From assembly GCF_014651135.1 (NCBI RefSeq), contig NZ_BMWH01000003.1:69708-133707 (forward strand): a stretch of 64,000 nt of DNA, given 5' to 3'. The notes below the pieces were generated by a model. That model was not told the DNA's origin, did no database searches, and was given only the letters and a program-made list of their open reading frames with translations. Source of the stretch: Streptomyces echinoruber (GTDB taxonomy: Bacteria > Actinomycetota > Actinomycetes > Streptomycetales > Streptomycetaceae). Positions 25,539 to 33,125 of this stretch are shown piece by piece. A program made the translations under genes and the position numbers. Each line of letters begins with the position of its first letter. Position 1 is the first letter of the stretch.

Positions 25539-27749
25539 GTGACAGCAGCAACGCACTCCCCCCTCTTCCCGCTCGCACCGGACTCGGCCGACGCGGTACT
25601 CGAAGGGCTCGACCCCGAGCAGCGCGAGGTGGCCACCACCCTGCGCGGCCCGGTGTGCGTGCTGGCGGGCGCCGGCACCGGCAAGACCCGGGCGATCACC
25701 CACCGCATCGCCTACGGGGTGCGCGCCGGCATCCTGCAGCCCTCCAGCGTACTCGCCGTCACCTTTACCAACCGCGCCGCCGGCGAGATGCGCGGCCGGC
25801 TGCGCCAGCTCGGGGCGCACGGCGTCCAGGCCCGCACCTTCCACTCCGCGGCCCTGCGCCAGCTGCAGTACTTCTGGCCGAAAGCCATCGGCGGCAGCAT
25901 GCCCCGGCTCGCCGACCGCAAGATCCCCCTCGTCGCGGACGCGGCCGCCGCCTGCCGCATCCGCCTGGACCGCAACGAGCTGCGGGACGTCGCCGCGGAG
26001 ATCGAATGGGCCAAGGTCACCCAGACCGTCCCCGCCGACTACCCGCTCGCGGCGGCGCGGGTGGGCCGCGAGACGTCGCGCGACGCCGCCGAGATCGCCC
26101 ACCTCTACAGCGCCTACGAGGACGTGAAGCGAGACCGGGCGGTCATCGACTTCGAGGACGTGCTGCTGCTGACGGTCGCCGTCCTGCAGGACCGGCACGA
26201 CATCGCCGAGCAGGTGCGCGCCCAGTACCAGCACTTCGTCGTCGACGAGTACCAGGACGTCAGCCCCCTGCAGCAGCGCCTGCTGGAGCTGTGGCTCGGC
26301 GACCGGGACGACCTGTGCGTCGTGGGCGACGCCAGCCAGACGATCTACTCCTTCACCGGCGCCACCCCCGACCACCTCCTCGACTTCCGCCTGCGCCACC
26401 CCGGCGCCACCGTCATCAAACTGGTCCGCGACTACCGCTCGACCCCGCAGATCGTCCACCTAGCCAACGGCCTGCTCGCCCAGGCCCGCGGCCGTGCCGC
26501 CGACCACCGACTGGAACTGGTCTCCCAGCGCCCCACCGGCCCCGAACCCGTCTTCACCGAGTACGCCGACGAGCCCGCCGAGGCGGAGGGCGTCGCCCAC
26601 CGCATCCGCGACCTGATCGACTCCGGCGTCCGCGCGAGCGAGGTCGCGGTGCTGTTCCGCACCAACGCCCAGTCCGAGACCTACGAGCAGGCCCTGGCCG
26701 ATGCCGGCGTCCCCTACCAGCTGCGCGGCGCCGAGCGCTTCTTCGACCGGCCCGAGGTGCGCAAGGCGGGCATCGCCCTGCGCGGGGCCGCCCGCTTCGG
26801 CACCAACGACTCCGCCCTCGACGATGCCGTCGACCTGCCCTCCCAGGTGCGCGCCGTGCTGTCCGGCGAGGGCTGGACGCCGGAGCCGCCGGCCGGCTCC
26901 GGCGCGGTCCGGGAGCGCTGGGAGTCGCTCGCCGCCCTGGTCCACCTCGCCCAGGACCTCGCCGCGGCCCGGCCCGGGGCCACCCTCGCCGACTTCGTCG
27001 CCGAGCTCGACGAGCGCGCCGGCGCCCAGCACGCCCCGACCGTGCAGGGCGTCACCCTCGCCTCCCTGCACGCGGCCAAGGGCCTGGAGTGGGACGTCGT
27101 CTTCCTGGTCGGCGTCGCCGAGGGCATGGTGCCCATCACCTACGCCCGGACCGACGAGCAGATCGAGGAGGAGCGCCGCCTGCTGTACGTCGGCGTCACC
27201 CGGGCCCGGCAGCGGCTGCACCTCTCCTGGGCACTGTCCCGGTCGCCGGGCGGCCGCCCCAGCCGGCGCCCCAGCCGCTTCCTGGACGGGCTGCGCCCCG
27301 GCTCCCCGCAGCGCGCCGACCGCCCCACGGCGGGCGCCGCCGGCGGCGTCGACCGCGGCACGGGCGGCACGGCCGCGGCGCCGCCGGCGACGGCCGCGCC
27401 GCGGCCCCGGCGCCGCACCCCGGCCCGCTGCCGGGTCTGTGGGCGCACGCTCACCGACGCGGGCGAGATGAAGCTGATGCGCTGCGAGGACTGCCCCTCC
27501 GACATGGACGAGGGCCTCTACGAGCGGCTGCTGGCGTGGCGGGAGGTGCAGGCACGGCGCAGCGGGCAGCCCGGTTTCTGCGTGTTCACCGAGAAGACCC
27601 TCATGGCGATCGCCGAGTCCGTCCCCGGCGACGAGGGCGAGCTGGCCCGCATCCCGGGGGTGGGAGTGCGCAAGGTCCGCCGTTACGGGACCGAAGTTTT
27701 GGCCATCTGCGCAGGCCGGGAAGTCGACTTGGGGGAGGGCGAGGACTGA
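25539..27749 (+). CDS. uvrD2: UvrD2-type DNA helicase with HRDC domain
   Basis: SF1A 3'-5' helicase of 736 residues. Motor motifs: AGAGTGKT (~47-54), VVDEYQDVSP (~235), GDASQTIYSF and SLHAAKGLEWD (~510). A tetracysteine zinc segment (CRVCG...CEDC, ~630-652) and an HRDC domain (~655-720, ending IPGVGVRKVRRYG) are the UvrD2 signature; in mycobacteria UvrD2 is essential. Start GTG 25539. It is the third UvrD-family helicase gene in 13 kb. Confidence 0.92.
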   Translation: MTAATHSPLFPLAPDSADAVLEGLDPEQREVATTLRGPVCVLAGAGTGKTRAITHRIAYGVRAGILQPSSVLAVTFTNRAAGEMRGRLRQLGAHGVQARTFHSAALRQLQYFWPKAIGGSMPRLADRKIPLVADAAAACRIRLDRNELRDVAAEIEWAKVTQTVPADYPLAAARVGRETSRDAAEIAHLYSAYEDVKRDRAVIDFEDVLLLTVAVLQDRHDIAEQVRAQYQHFVVDEYQDVSPLQQRLLELWLGDRDDLCVVGDASQTIYSFTGATPDHLLDFRLRHPGATVIKLVRDYRSTPQIVHLANGLLAQARGRAADHRLELVSQRPTGPEPVFTEYADEPAEAEGVAHRIRDLIDSGVRASEVAVLFRTNAQSETYEQALADAGVPYQLRGAERFFDRPEVRKAGIALRGAARFGTNDSALDDAVDLPSQVRAVLSGEGWTPEPPAGSGAVRERWESLAALVHLAQDLAAARPGATLADFVAELDERAGAQHAPTVQGVTLASLHAAKGLEWDVVFLVGVAEGMVPITYARTDEQIEEERRLLYVGVTRARQRLHLSWALSRSPGGRPSRRPSRFLDGLRPGSPQRADRPTAGAAGGVDRGTGGTAAAPPATAAPRPRRRTPARCRVCGRTLTDAGEMKLMRCEDCPSDMDEGLYERLLAWREVQARRSGQPGFCVFTEKTLMAIAESVPGDEGELARIPGVGVRKVRRYGTEVLAICAGREVDLGEGED

Positions 27750-27772
27750 TGCGAACTCGTCGAAAAAATAGT

Positions 27773-27802
27773 TTGCGCATGCCCCGGCAATCCCCATAGG
27801 TT
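27773..27802 (+). promoter_or_regulatory. wblC-locus promoter with AT-rich upstream element
   Basis: TTGCGC (27773-27778), 18 bp, TAGGTT (27797-27802) form a sigma-HrdB-like promoter. Directly upstream is GAAAAAATAG (27762-27771), a rare A-tract in this GC-rich DNA. WhiB7/WblC autoregulated promoters carry such an AT-rich element next to the -35 box, where the AT-hook of the protein binds. Confidence 0.7.
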
Positions 27803-27912
27803 CTTAGCCACGGGAACAGCGGCCTTCTCGGAGGCACTGATTCCGTGTTGTACTTGCACATCCACCGAACCGGGACGACCGGTCCCCGAGACGCCGAGAG
27901 GAGGCGAGTCCA

Positions 27913-28239
27913 GTGATCAGCATCAACACCAGCTCCACCGTGAAAATGACCGATCCCTCGACCGTCTCCCTGTGCCTGTTCGGCGGCTCGAACCCGGGCA
28001 CCGGTATGTCCGGCATCCGTGCCGTGCTTCCGGCGTCCGCCGCGTCCCTCGCCGGTTCCTTCGCGGGCCTTCCCGTCCGTGAGCGCGACGAGCGACCGAC
28101 CAAGGCACTGGAAGCCGTAGTGGCGCAGGCGCACGCCTATGCCTTCGCGGCGGCCGGTGCCGGAATCCGGAAGCAGGAAACGCAGCACCACCTGATGTGG
28201 GCCTTCCGTGGGCCGAAACCCTGGAGTGATCCAGCCTGA
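27913..28239 (+). CDS. Leader ORF of wblC or small unknown protein
   Basis: A 108-residue frame with GTG start and a strong ribosome site (GAGAGGAGG). No domain is recognised; the sequence is Ser/Ala-rich with a hydrophobic middle and ends HHLMWAFRGPKPWSDPA. It lies in the transcript from the AT-rich promoter and stops inside a hairpin just before the attenuator hairpin of wblC, so its translation could control wblC. It may also be a real product; the two roles do not exclude each other. Confidence 0.6.
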   Translation: MISINTSSTVKMTDPSTVSLCLFGGSNPGTGMSGIRAVLPASAASLAGSFAGLPVRERDERPTKALEAVVAQAHAYAFAAAGAGIRKQETQHHLMWAFRGPKPWSDPA

Positions 28240-28252
28240 TCGCCGATCAGGC
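28234..28252 (+). promoter_or_regulatory. Palindrome across the leader ORF stop codon
   Basis: GCCTGATC and GATCAGGC (28234-28241, 28245-28252) form a perfect 8-bp stem with a 3-base loop. The TGA stop (28237-28239) is inside the stem, so a terminating or stalled ribosome would melt it. Confidence 0.6.
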
Positions 28253-28263
28253 CGGCGCCTTCA

Positions 28264-28306
28264 GGGCCGCGGAACCCCATCCGGGATCCGCGGCCCTTCT
28301 GTTTTC
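28264..28306 (+). terminator. Attenuator upstream of wblC
   Basis: GGGCCGCGGA (28264-28273) pairs perfectly with TCCGCGGCCC (28287-28296); the loop can add CCC/GGG pairs. The run TTCTGTTTTCC follows. An intrinsic terminator here, 25 bp after the leader ORF and 109 bp before wblC, fits the known uORF-dependent attenuation of whiB7/wblC. Confidence 0.75.
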
Positions 28307-28414
28307 CCCGCACACCGGGGGCGACGGAACGAAGGGGCCTCGGGACAGCAGAACACCCGGTACCAAGCCGCCTCCCGGCCAACCGGCCGGACCGACCAGA
28401 CGAGGAAGACAACC

Positions 28415-28783
28415 GTGCAACTCGAAGCGCACGCCCCGTCCGTACCGCCTTCCGAAACGATCCCCAAGCCCGGCCCCACGGAGGACCCCGCTTTGACTCC
28501 GCTCACCGCGCTGACCGCGCTCGACGACGCCATCGAGAACCTCGGCGAGCCCGTTCCGTGCCGCTCCTACGACCCGGAGGTGTTCTTCGCCGAGTCGCCC
28601 GCGGACGTCGAGTACGCCAAGTCGCTGTGCCGCACCTGCCCGCTGATCGAGGCCTGTCTCGCCGGCGCCAAGGAGCGGCGCGAGCCCTGGGGCGTCTGGG
28701 GTGGCGAGCTGTTCGTCCAGGGTGTCGTCGTCGCCCGCAAGCGGCCGCGTGGCCGCCCGCGCAAGAACCCGGTCACGGCATGA
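28415..28783 (+). CDS. wblC: WhiB7-type regulator WblC
   Basis: 4Fe-4S transcription factor that binds sigma-HrdB and activates resistance genes after translation-inhibiting antibiotics. 122 residues with cluster ligands (PCRSYD at ~49, then C.TCP....C at ~73-83), the WhiB turn GVWGGE (~95) and a C-terminal AT-hook RGRPRK. GTG 28415 follows GAGGAAG. The long leader with ORF and attenuator, and the A-tract promoter, match wblC autoregulation. Confidence 0.93.
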   Translation: MQLEAHAPSVPPSETIPKPGPTEDPALTPLTALTALDDAIENLGEPVPCRSYDPEVFFAESPADVEYAKSLCRTCPLIEACLAGAKERREPWGVWGGELFVQGVVVARKRPRGRPRKNPVTA

Positions 28784-29103
28784 ACACCGCAGGCACGATC
28801 AACCGTCCCCTCACGCACGACCCCGCGAAGCAGGCCCCGATGAAGCCGTCCGCCAGTGAGCCGATCGGCTCCGCGCACACAGACGTCACGACCACCGGCG
28901 CGCACGAGTCGCGCCAGAACAGGACCCGCGAGATGCAACTCATCCCAGAAGCCCTGGCACGTGCGCATATGCACGAGCGACTGCGGGAGGCCGAGCGGGA
29001 GCGCCGGGCCGTGCGCCTGGCGGTCGCCCGCCGGATGCAGCGCCGGGCGGAACGCGCCTCGCTGCGTGCCCGCCGCGCGCTCGCCATGGCGGTGATGCAG
29101 TAA
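28780..29103 (+). CDS. Small basic protein coupled to wblC
   Basis: A 107-residue frame starting at the ATGA overlap with the wblC stop, so probably translated by coupling. The first half is polar; the second half is an Arg/Ala/Glu-rich helix (RLREAERERRAVRLAVARRMQ). No named family is recognised. Position behind wblC suggests co-induction by antibiotics, by inference only. Confidence 0.65.
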   Translation: MNTAGTINRPLTHDPAKQAPMKPSASEPIGSAHTDVTTTGAHESRQNRTREMQLIPEALARAHMHERLREAERERRAVRLAVARRMQRRAERASLRARRALAMAVMQ

Positions 29104-29155
29104 CCGCCGACCGCACCCCGGTACACCCGCGCCCTCCCCGAGGGCCGCAACCGCC

Positions 29156-29192
29156 CGCGGGGGCCGGTCCGTCCAGCGGACCGGCCCCCGCG
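29156..29192. terminator. 16-bp perfect hairpin between convergent genes
   Basis: Arms 29156-29171 and 29177-29192 (CGCGGGGGCCGGTCCG and its complement) pair perfectly with a 5-base loop. There is no T tract, but it lies between convergent genes and could stop transcripts from both sides. Confidence 0.65.
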
Positions 29193-29283
29193 CCGCGTTC
29201 CCCGCGCCGCGTTCCCCGCGCCGCGTTCCCCGCGCCGCGTTCCCCGCGCCGCGTTCCCCGCGCCGCGTTCCCCGCGCCGCGTT
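29191..29283 (+). repeat. 14-bp tandem repeat, 6.6 copies
   Basis: CGCCGCGTTCCCCG is repeated without change from 29191 to 29283, starting at the last bases of the hairpin. The period is not a multiple of three and no gene is present. Confidence 0.95.
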
Positions 29284-29397
29284 GGACCGGCCGCGTGCCG
29301 TGTCGTCCGGCACCGTGCCCGCCCCGGCGTCACCGCCACGGGACGACGGCCCGGACGACGGCCCGGCCGGCACACCGCACCTCGCGCCTGCGCCGCC

Positions 29398-30768
29398 TCA
29401 CGCCTGTGCCGCGGGTTCCTCCTCGTCGAACGTGTCCCCCGGCACGAACCCCGGCAGCCACCGCTCCAGCTCCTCCCGCAGCCGCACGGTCGCACCCAGC
29501 TGGCACAGCACACCGATGGTGCTGAGCGTCACACGGTGGATCAGCAGGTAGGCCGGGGGCAGGTTGAGCTGCCTGCCCAGCTGGTGGGCGGGGGAACGGG
29601 GATCGGCGATGCGGGCCGCCTGGCTGCGCATCCAGCCGCGGGTGAAGGTGAACTCGTCCACCTGCGCCGGTTCGATGATCGGCAGCAGGTAGTCGAGCAC
29701 GGCGTCGGGGTCCAGCTCGATCGACTCCCTGACGAAGCCCTCCGCGCACAGCATGTCGTAGACCGCCTCCGCCTCGCCCTGCAGGGTCAGCCGCAACGCC
29801 TCGCCGATCTGTGTGGGCAGGCCGCCGGGCAGCCGGTCCACCGTGCCGAAGTCCAGCACGCCCAGCCGCCAGTCGTCCTCGCCGTCCGGGCCGCCGGGGA
29901 GCAGGCGGAAGTTGCCCGGGTGCGGGTCGGCGTGCAGCAGGCCGGTGCGGGCCGGGCCGGAGAAGAGGAACCGGGACAGCAGCTGGCCCGCCCGGTCGCG
30001 CTGCTCCCGGGTGCCCTTGGAGATCACCTCCGACAGGGGGACGCCCTCGATCCACTCGGTGACCAGCACCTGCTCGCACTGGTGCACCACGGCCGGCACC
30101 ACCACGTCCGGGTCGCCGGCGAACTCCTCCGCGTGCGCCTGCTGCGCCTGTGCCTCCAGGCCGTAGTCCAGCTCCTCCGAGACGCGGTCCCTCAGCTCGG
30201 AGATCAGGGGCTTGATGTCCATGCCGGGAATGAGCGGTCCCAGCAGCCGCGCGAACCGGCTCAGCTGGTTGAGGTCGGAGAGCAGGGCCTCACCGGCCCC
30301 CGGGTACTGCACCTTGACGGCCACCTCGCGCCCGTCGTGCCACACGCCCCGGTGCACCTGGCCGATGGAGGCCGCGGCGGCCGGCTTGTCCTCGAACTCC
30401 AGGAACAGCTCGCGCCAGTCCGCGCCGAGCCGCTCGGCCAGCACCGTGTGCACGGTACGGGTCGGCATCGGCGGCGCGGCGTCCTGCAGCTTGGTGAGCG
30501 CCGCCCGGTAGGGGCCGGCGATCTCCTCGGGCAGCGCCGACTCGAAGACGGACAGGGCCTGCCCGAACTTCATCGCCCCGCCCTTCAGCTCCCCGAGAAC
30601 CTTGAACAACTGCTCGGCGGTGCGCTGCTGCAGTTCGCGGCCGACGAGTTCCGCGGACTCGCCGACGATCCGTTTGCCCAGTCCCCAGGTCGCGCGCCCG
30701 GCGAAACCGAGCGGGAGCGCGGCCAGCTTGGCGGTCCGGGTGACCGCCTTCCGGGGAAGATCAGACAT
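29398..30768 (-). CDS. AarF/ABC1/UbiB-type atypical kinase
   Basis: 456-residue protein of the UbiB family. The family hallmark KFGQALS (KxGQ) lies near residue 58, the Ala-rich loop AAAASIGQVHRG near 138, VAVKVQYPG near 157, the catalytic LHADPHPGNF near 282 and the metal-binding LDFG near 305. Eukaryotic and E. coli relatives support quinone biosynthesis; Streptomyces members have unproven roles. Its ATG overlaps the end of the upstream ThiF-like gene by 8 bp. Confidence 0.88.
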   Translation of the reverse strand: MSDLPRKAVTRTAKLAALPLGFAGRATWGLGKRIVGESAELVGRELQQRTAEQLFKVLGELKGGAMKFGQALSVFESALPEEIAGPYRAALTKLQDAAPPMPTRTVHTVLAERLGADWRELFLEFEDKPAAAASIGQVHRGVWHDGREVAVKVQYPGAGEALLSDLNQLSRFARLLGPLIPGMDIKPLISELRDRVSEELDYGLEAQAQQAHAEEFAGDPDVVVPAVVHQCEQVLVTEWIEGVPLSEVISKGTREQRDRAGQLLSRFLFSGPARTGLLHADPHPGNFRLLPGGPDGEDDWRLGVLDFGTVDRLPGGLPTQIGEALRLTLQGEAEAVYDMLCAEGFVRESIELDPDAVLDYLLPIIEPAQVDEFTFTRGWMRSQAARIADPRSPAHQLGRQLNLPPAYLLIHRVTLSTIGVLCQLGATVRLREELERWLPGFVPGDTFDEEEPAAQA

Positions 30769-31993
30769 GCGCCCTCCAAGTCCCAGCAGGCCGTGCCGCG
30801 TCCACCCGGCGGCGTAGCTCCGTGTTCGGCCGGTGCACCGCCATTGTCCCCCGTGTCCCCCCACCGGTTGCGGCCTGTTCCCCTTTAGCTTTCTCCACGG
30901 CACCGCACGGGCATGCGGGATGCGGCCGCATCGACCGCGCGTGCCAGGTCAGCGCGGGTACGGCGATCTCCCACCGGACGTCCGCGGCGGCGGGCCGCTG
31001 CCCGTCGAGGAAGGCGAGCGCGTGCGCCGCGGCCAGCCCGGCCACGGTACCGGCCAGCGTCAGGTCGCAGGCCCGGACCCGGCGTGGCTTGGCGGAGCGC
31101 CACTGTGCGACCAGCCGCGGCCAGGCCGGGTCGGCGTCGACGCGGGCCGCCTGCAGACACCCCGCGCAGCTCGTCTCACCGGGCAGGACCAGGGGGCCGA
31201 CCACGCCCGTGCCCTCCACCACCCCGGCATACAGGTGGGGTGTCCCGGAGGCGAGCAGCGGCTCGGCCGACAAGGGGTCGGGGGCGTGTACGGCCACGTC
31301 GTCCCGCGGGGCCATCACCACCAGGGACCAGGCCGGTGCACCGTCCCCGCCTGTTTGCCGCATCCGCCGCGTCCGCCCCGGGCCGCGGCGGGCCGGGCGG
31401 TCCGGGGCGGCGGCGCGCACCATCCGGCGGGCGGCCTCGTCCCGGCGGGTGCCGACGGACTCGGCGGGCAGCCCGCCCGGGGAGACGTCCCACGGCTCGA
31501 CGCAGCCCACGTCGCGGACGTCGACCTCCCCCACGCCGGCGCCCGACAGCAGGGCGGCCAGCGTGGCCCCCACCCGGCCGGCGCCCCTGACCTGCACCCG
31601 CAGTGCGCGGCGGGCGGCGAGCCGGGCCATCGCGTCCCCCGGTGCGCGGACGGCCAGGGAGAGCGAGGCGAGGTCGGGCCGCAGTCGGTCCAGCACCTCC
31701 CGCTTCTCGCGCAGGGCCTCGGCGGCCGGTCCGCCACCGCGGGCGTCGTCGAGCAGCCCGGCGCGGGACAGGCGCTCCACGACCGTGTCGACGTGTCCGT
31801 CGGGCAGATCCATCCGCCGCCCTTCCGCACGCAGCAGGGCGAGTCCCCGGGTGCCGTCGAGGAGCTCCAGGAAACTGCCCGTGGCGGTGTCGACGGGCCC
31901 CAGCGTCAGGGCGTGCGCCGGAGTCATCCCGAACTGCACGGTGTTCAGGTCGCGCCAGCCGCGCCTGAGCGCGGGTTTCAGTGCCGGGTGCAT
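30761..31993 (-). CDS. Orphan E1-like ThiF-fold protein
   Basis: 410-residue protein. An N-terminal segment (~1-125) resembles the small winged-helix region seen in TOMM/RiPP E1-like cyclodehydratase partners. A Rossmann/E1 part follows with RGAGRVGATLAAL near 145. Two cysteine pairs (SCAGC near 262 and CPC near 372) look like the structural zinc site of E1-like proteins. The adenylate-binding Arg/Asp set is not obvious, so catalysis is uncertain. ATG 31993 follows GGGGGA. It is translationally coupled to the AarF-like kinase; no precursor peptide, dehydrogenase or YcaO gene is nearby. Confidence 0.65.
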   Translation of the reverse strand: MHPALKPALRRGWRDLNTVQFGMTPAHALTLGPVDTATGSFLELLDGTRGLALLRAEGRRMDLPDGHVDTVVERLSRAGLLDDARGGGPAAEALREKREVLDRLRPDLASLSLAVRAPGDAMARLAARRALRVQVRGAGRVGATLAALLSGAGVGEVDVRDVGCVEPWDVSPGGLPAESVGTRRDEAARRMVRAAAPDRPARRGPGRTRRMRQTGGDGAPAWSLVVMAPRDDVAVHAPDPLSAEPLLASGTPHLYAGVVEGTGVVGPLVLPGETSCAGCLQAARVDADPAWPRLVAQWRSAKPRRVRACDLTLAGTVAGLAAAHALAFLDGQRPAAADVRWEIAVPALTWHARSMRPHPACPCGAVEKAKGEQAATGGGTRGTMAVHRPNTELRRRVDAARPAGTWRAHV

Positions 31994-32353
31994 GTCGGTC
32001 CCCCGTGGTCTGGTCGGTGGTGGGTGGTCGGTGGTCGGAGGGCGGTGGTGCGTGTCGCCGAAATGCCTCGTGGCACCCGTGACGCACCATGACACCCCGT
32101 GACGTCGCGTGACGTCGCGTGACGGCTCGTGCGCCGGTGGAGCGGACGACGGTCCGGAAACCGGTGGCCGCTGTGCCGACGAGTGCCAGCATGCCCCCGG
32201 CGGCCCGGAGGCCGTCGTGCGTTGTCCACAGGCGGACGGATTCGTCGTACGAATCAGTCGTCCGTGCTCCCGGGCCGTCACACGGGCGGTGAAGCACAAC
32301 CGATCCGTTCCGGAGCCGGGACTTCCCGCGCGTGCAGCGGGTAACGTCGGGGC
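31994..32353. other. Divergent intergenic region, repeat-rich
   Basis: 360 bp between divergent genes. Near 32005-32045 there is a GGTCGGTGGT-type repeat; at 32101-32125 a 10-bp unit GACGTCGCGT is repeated 2.5 times, with related GTGAC words upstream. A TAACGT about 8 bp before the GTG at 32354 could be the -10 of a leaderless transcript. No other gene is supported. Confidence 0.6.
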
Positions 32354-32950
32354 GTGTCCGCCGACCCACTGCACAGCTCCCGAACGCCTCAGCGCAGCAC
32401 GACGAGCCCCCCGTCCAGCGGCACCGGGGCCGACGCGATCGAGGTGCGCCGGAGTGCCCGTCGCCGCAGGACGGTCTCCGCGTACCGCGAGGGCGACCGC
32501 ACGGTCGTGCTCATCCCGGCCCGGATGTCCCAGGCCGAGGAGCAGCGCTGGGTGAGCGTCATGCTCGACAAGCTCGCCGCCCAGGAGAGCCGGCGGCAGC
32601 TCGGTGACGCCGAGCTGGCCGAACGCGCCGCGCGACTGTCGGACCAGTACCTCGGCGGCCGGGCCCGGCCCGCGTCGGTGCGCTGGGTGACCAACCAGAA
32701 CACGCGCTGGGGCTCGTGCACCCCGGCCGAGGGCAGTATCCGCCTCTCCCACCGGCTGCGGGGCATGCCCGAGTACGTCGTCGACTACGTCCTGCTGCAC
32801 GAGCTGGCGCACCTTCTGGTACCCGGCCACGGGCCGCGCTTCTGGCGGCTGCTGGAGACCTATCCGCGCACCGAGCGGGCCCGCGGCTACCTGGAGGGTG
32901 TGGCCGCGGCCGCCCGGCTGCCGCATCCGCCGGGCGCGTCCGGCGAGTGA
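32354..32950 (+). CDS. YgjP/DUF45-type M48-like metallohydrolase
   Basis: 198-residue zinc protein. The family signature NTRWGSCT near residue 116 precedes HELAHLLVPGH near 150, whose two His and Glu form the HExxH zinc site, with the third His in GHGPRFW. The role in bacteria is not established. The GTG start at 32354 has TAACGT a few bases upstream and no ribosome site, consistent with leaderless initiation. Confidence 0.82.
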   Translation: MSADPLHSSRTPQRSTTSPPSSGTGADAIEVRRSARRRRTVSAYREGDRTVVLIPARMSQAEEQRWVSVMLDKLAAQESRRQLGDAELAERAARLSDQYLGGRARPASVRWVTNQNTRWGSCTPAEGSIRLSHRLRGMPEYVVDYVLLHELAHLLVPGHGPRFWRLLETYPRTERARGYLEGVAAAARLPHPPGASGE

Positions 32951-32951
32951 C

Positions 32952-32995
32952 CCCTGCCGGGCGCACCCACGTTCCCTGCCGGGCGTACCCACGCC
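32952..32995 (+). repeat. 22-bp tandem duplication
   Basis: CCCTGCCGGGCGCACCCACGTT at 32952-32973 is followed by a copy with three changes at 32974-32995, directly after the metallohydrolase stop. Confidence 0.85.
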
Positions 32996-33125
32996 CCCTG
33001 AGGGGCGTGCGGCACGGCCGGCAGGGGATTGTGTACCGGGTCCGTACCGGTTTCTTCCGGTGCCGGAGTTTGCCGCTAGCCTGGCGCGACGCACTCACAT
33101 TCGGGATGGGGGACGGTCGGAACGC

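Noticed and set aside
28567..29513. Minus-strand genes opposite wblC and its neighbour
   Set aside because: They include the 14-bp array translated as GERGAGNAARG repeats and overlap wblC, whose motifs are unambiguous.
29398..31993. RiPP/TOMM biosynthetic cluster
   Set aside because: Only an E1-like protein is present. I found no YcaO, dehydrogenase, transporter or precursor peptide nearby, so a cluster is not supported.
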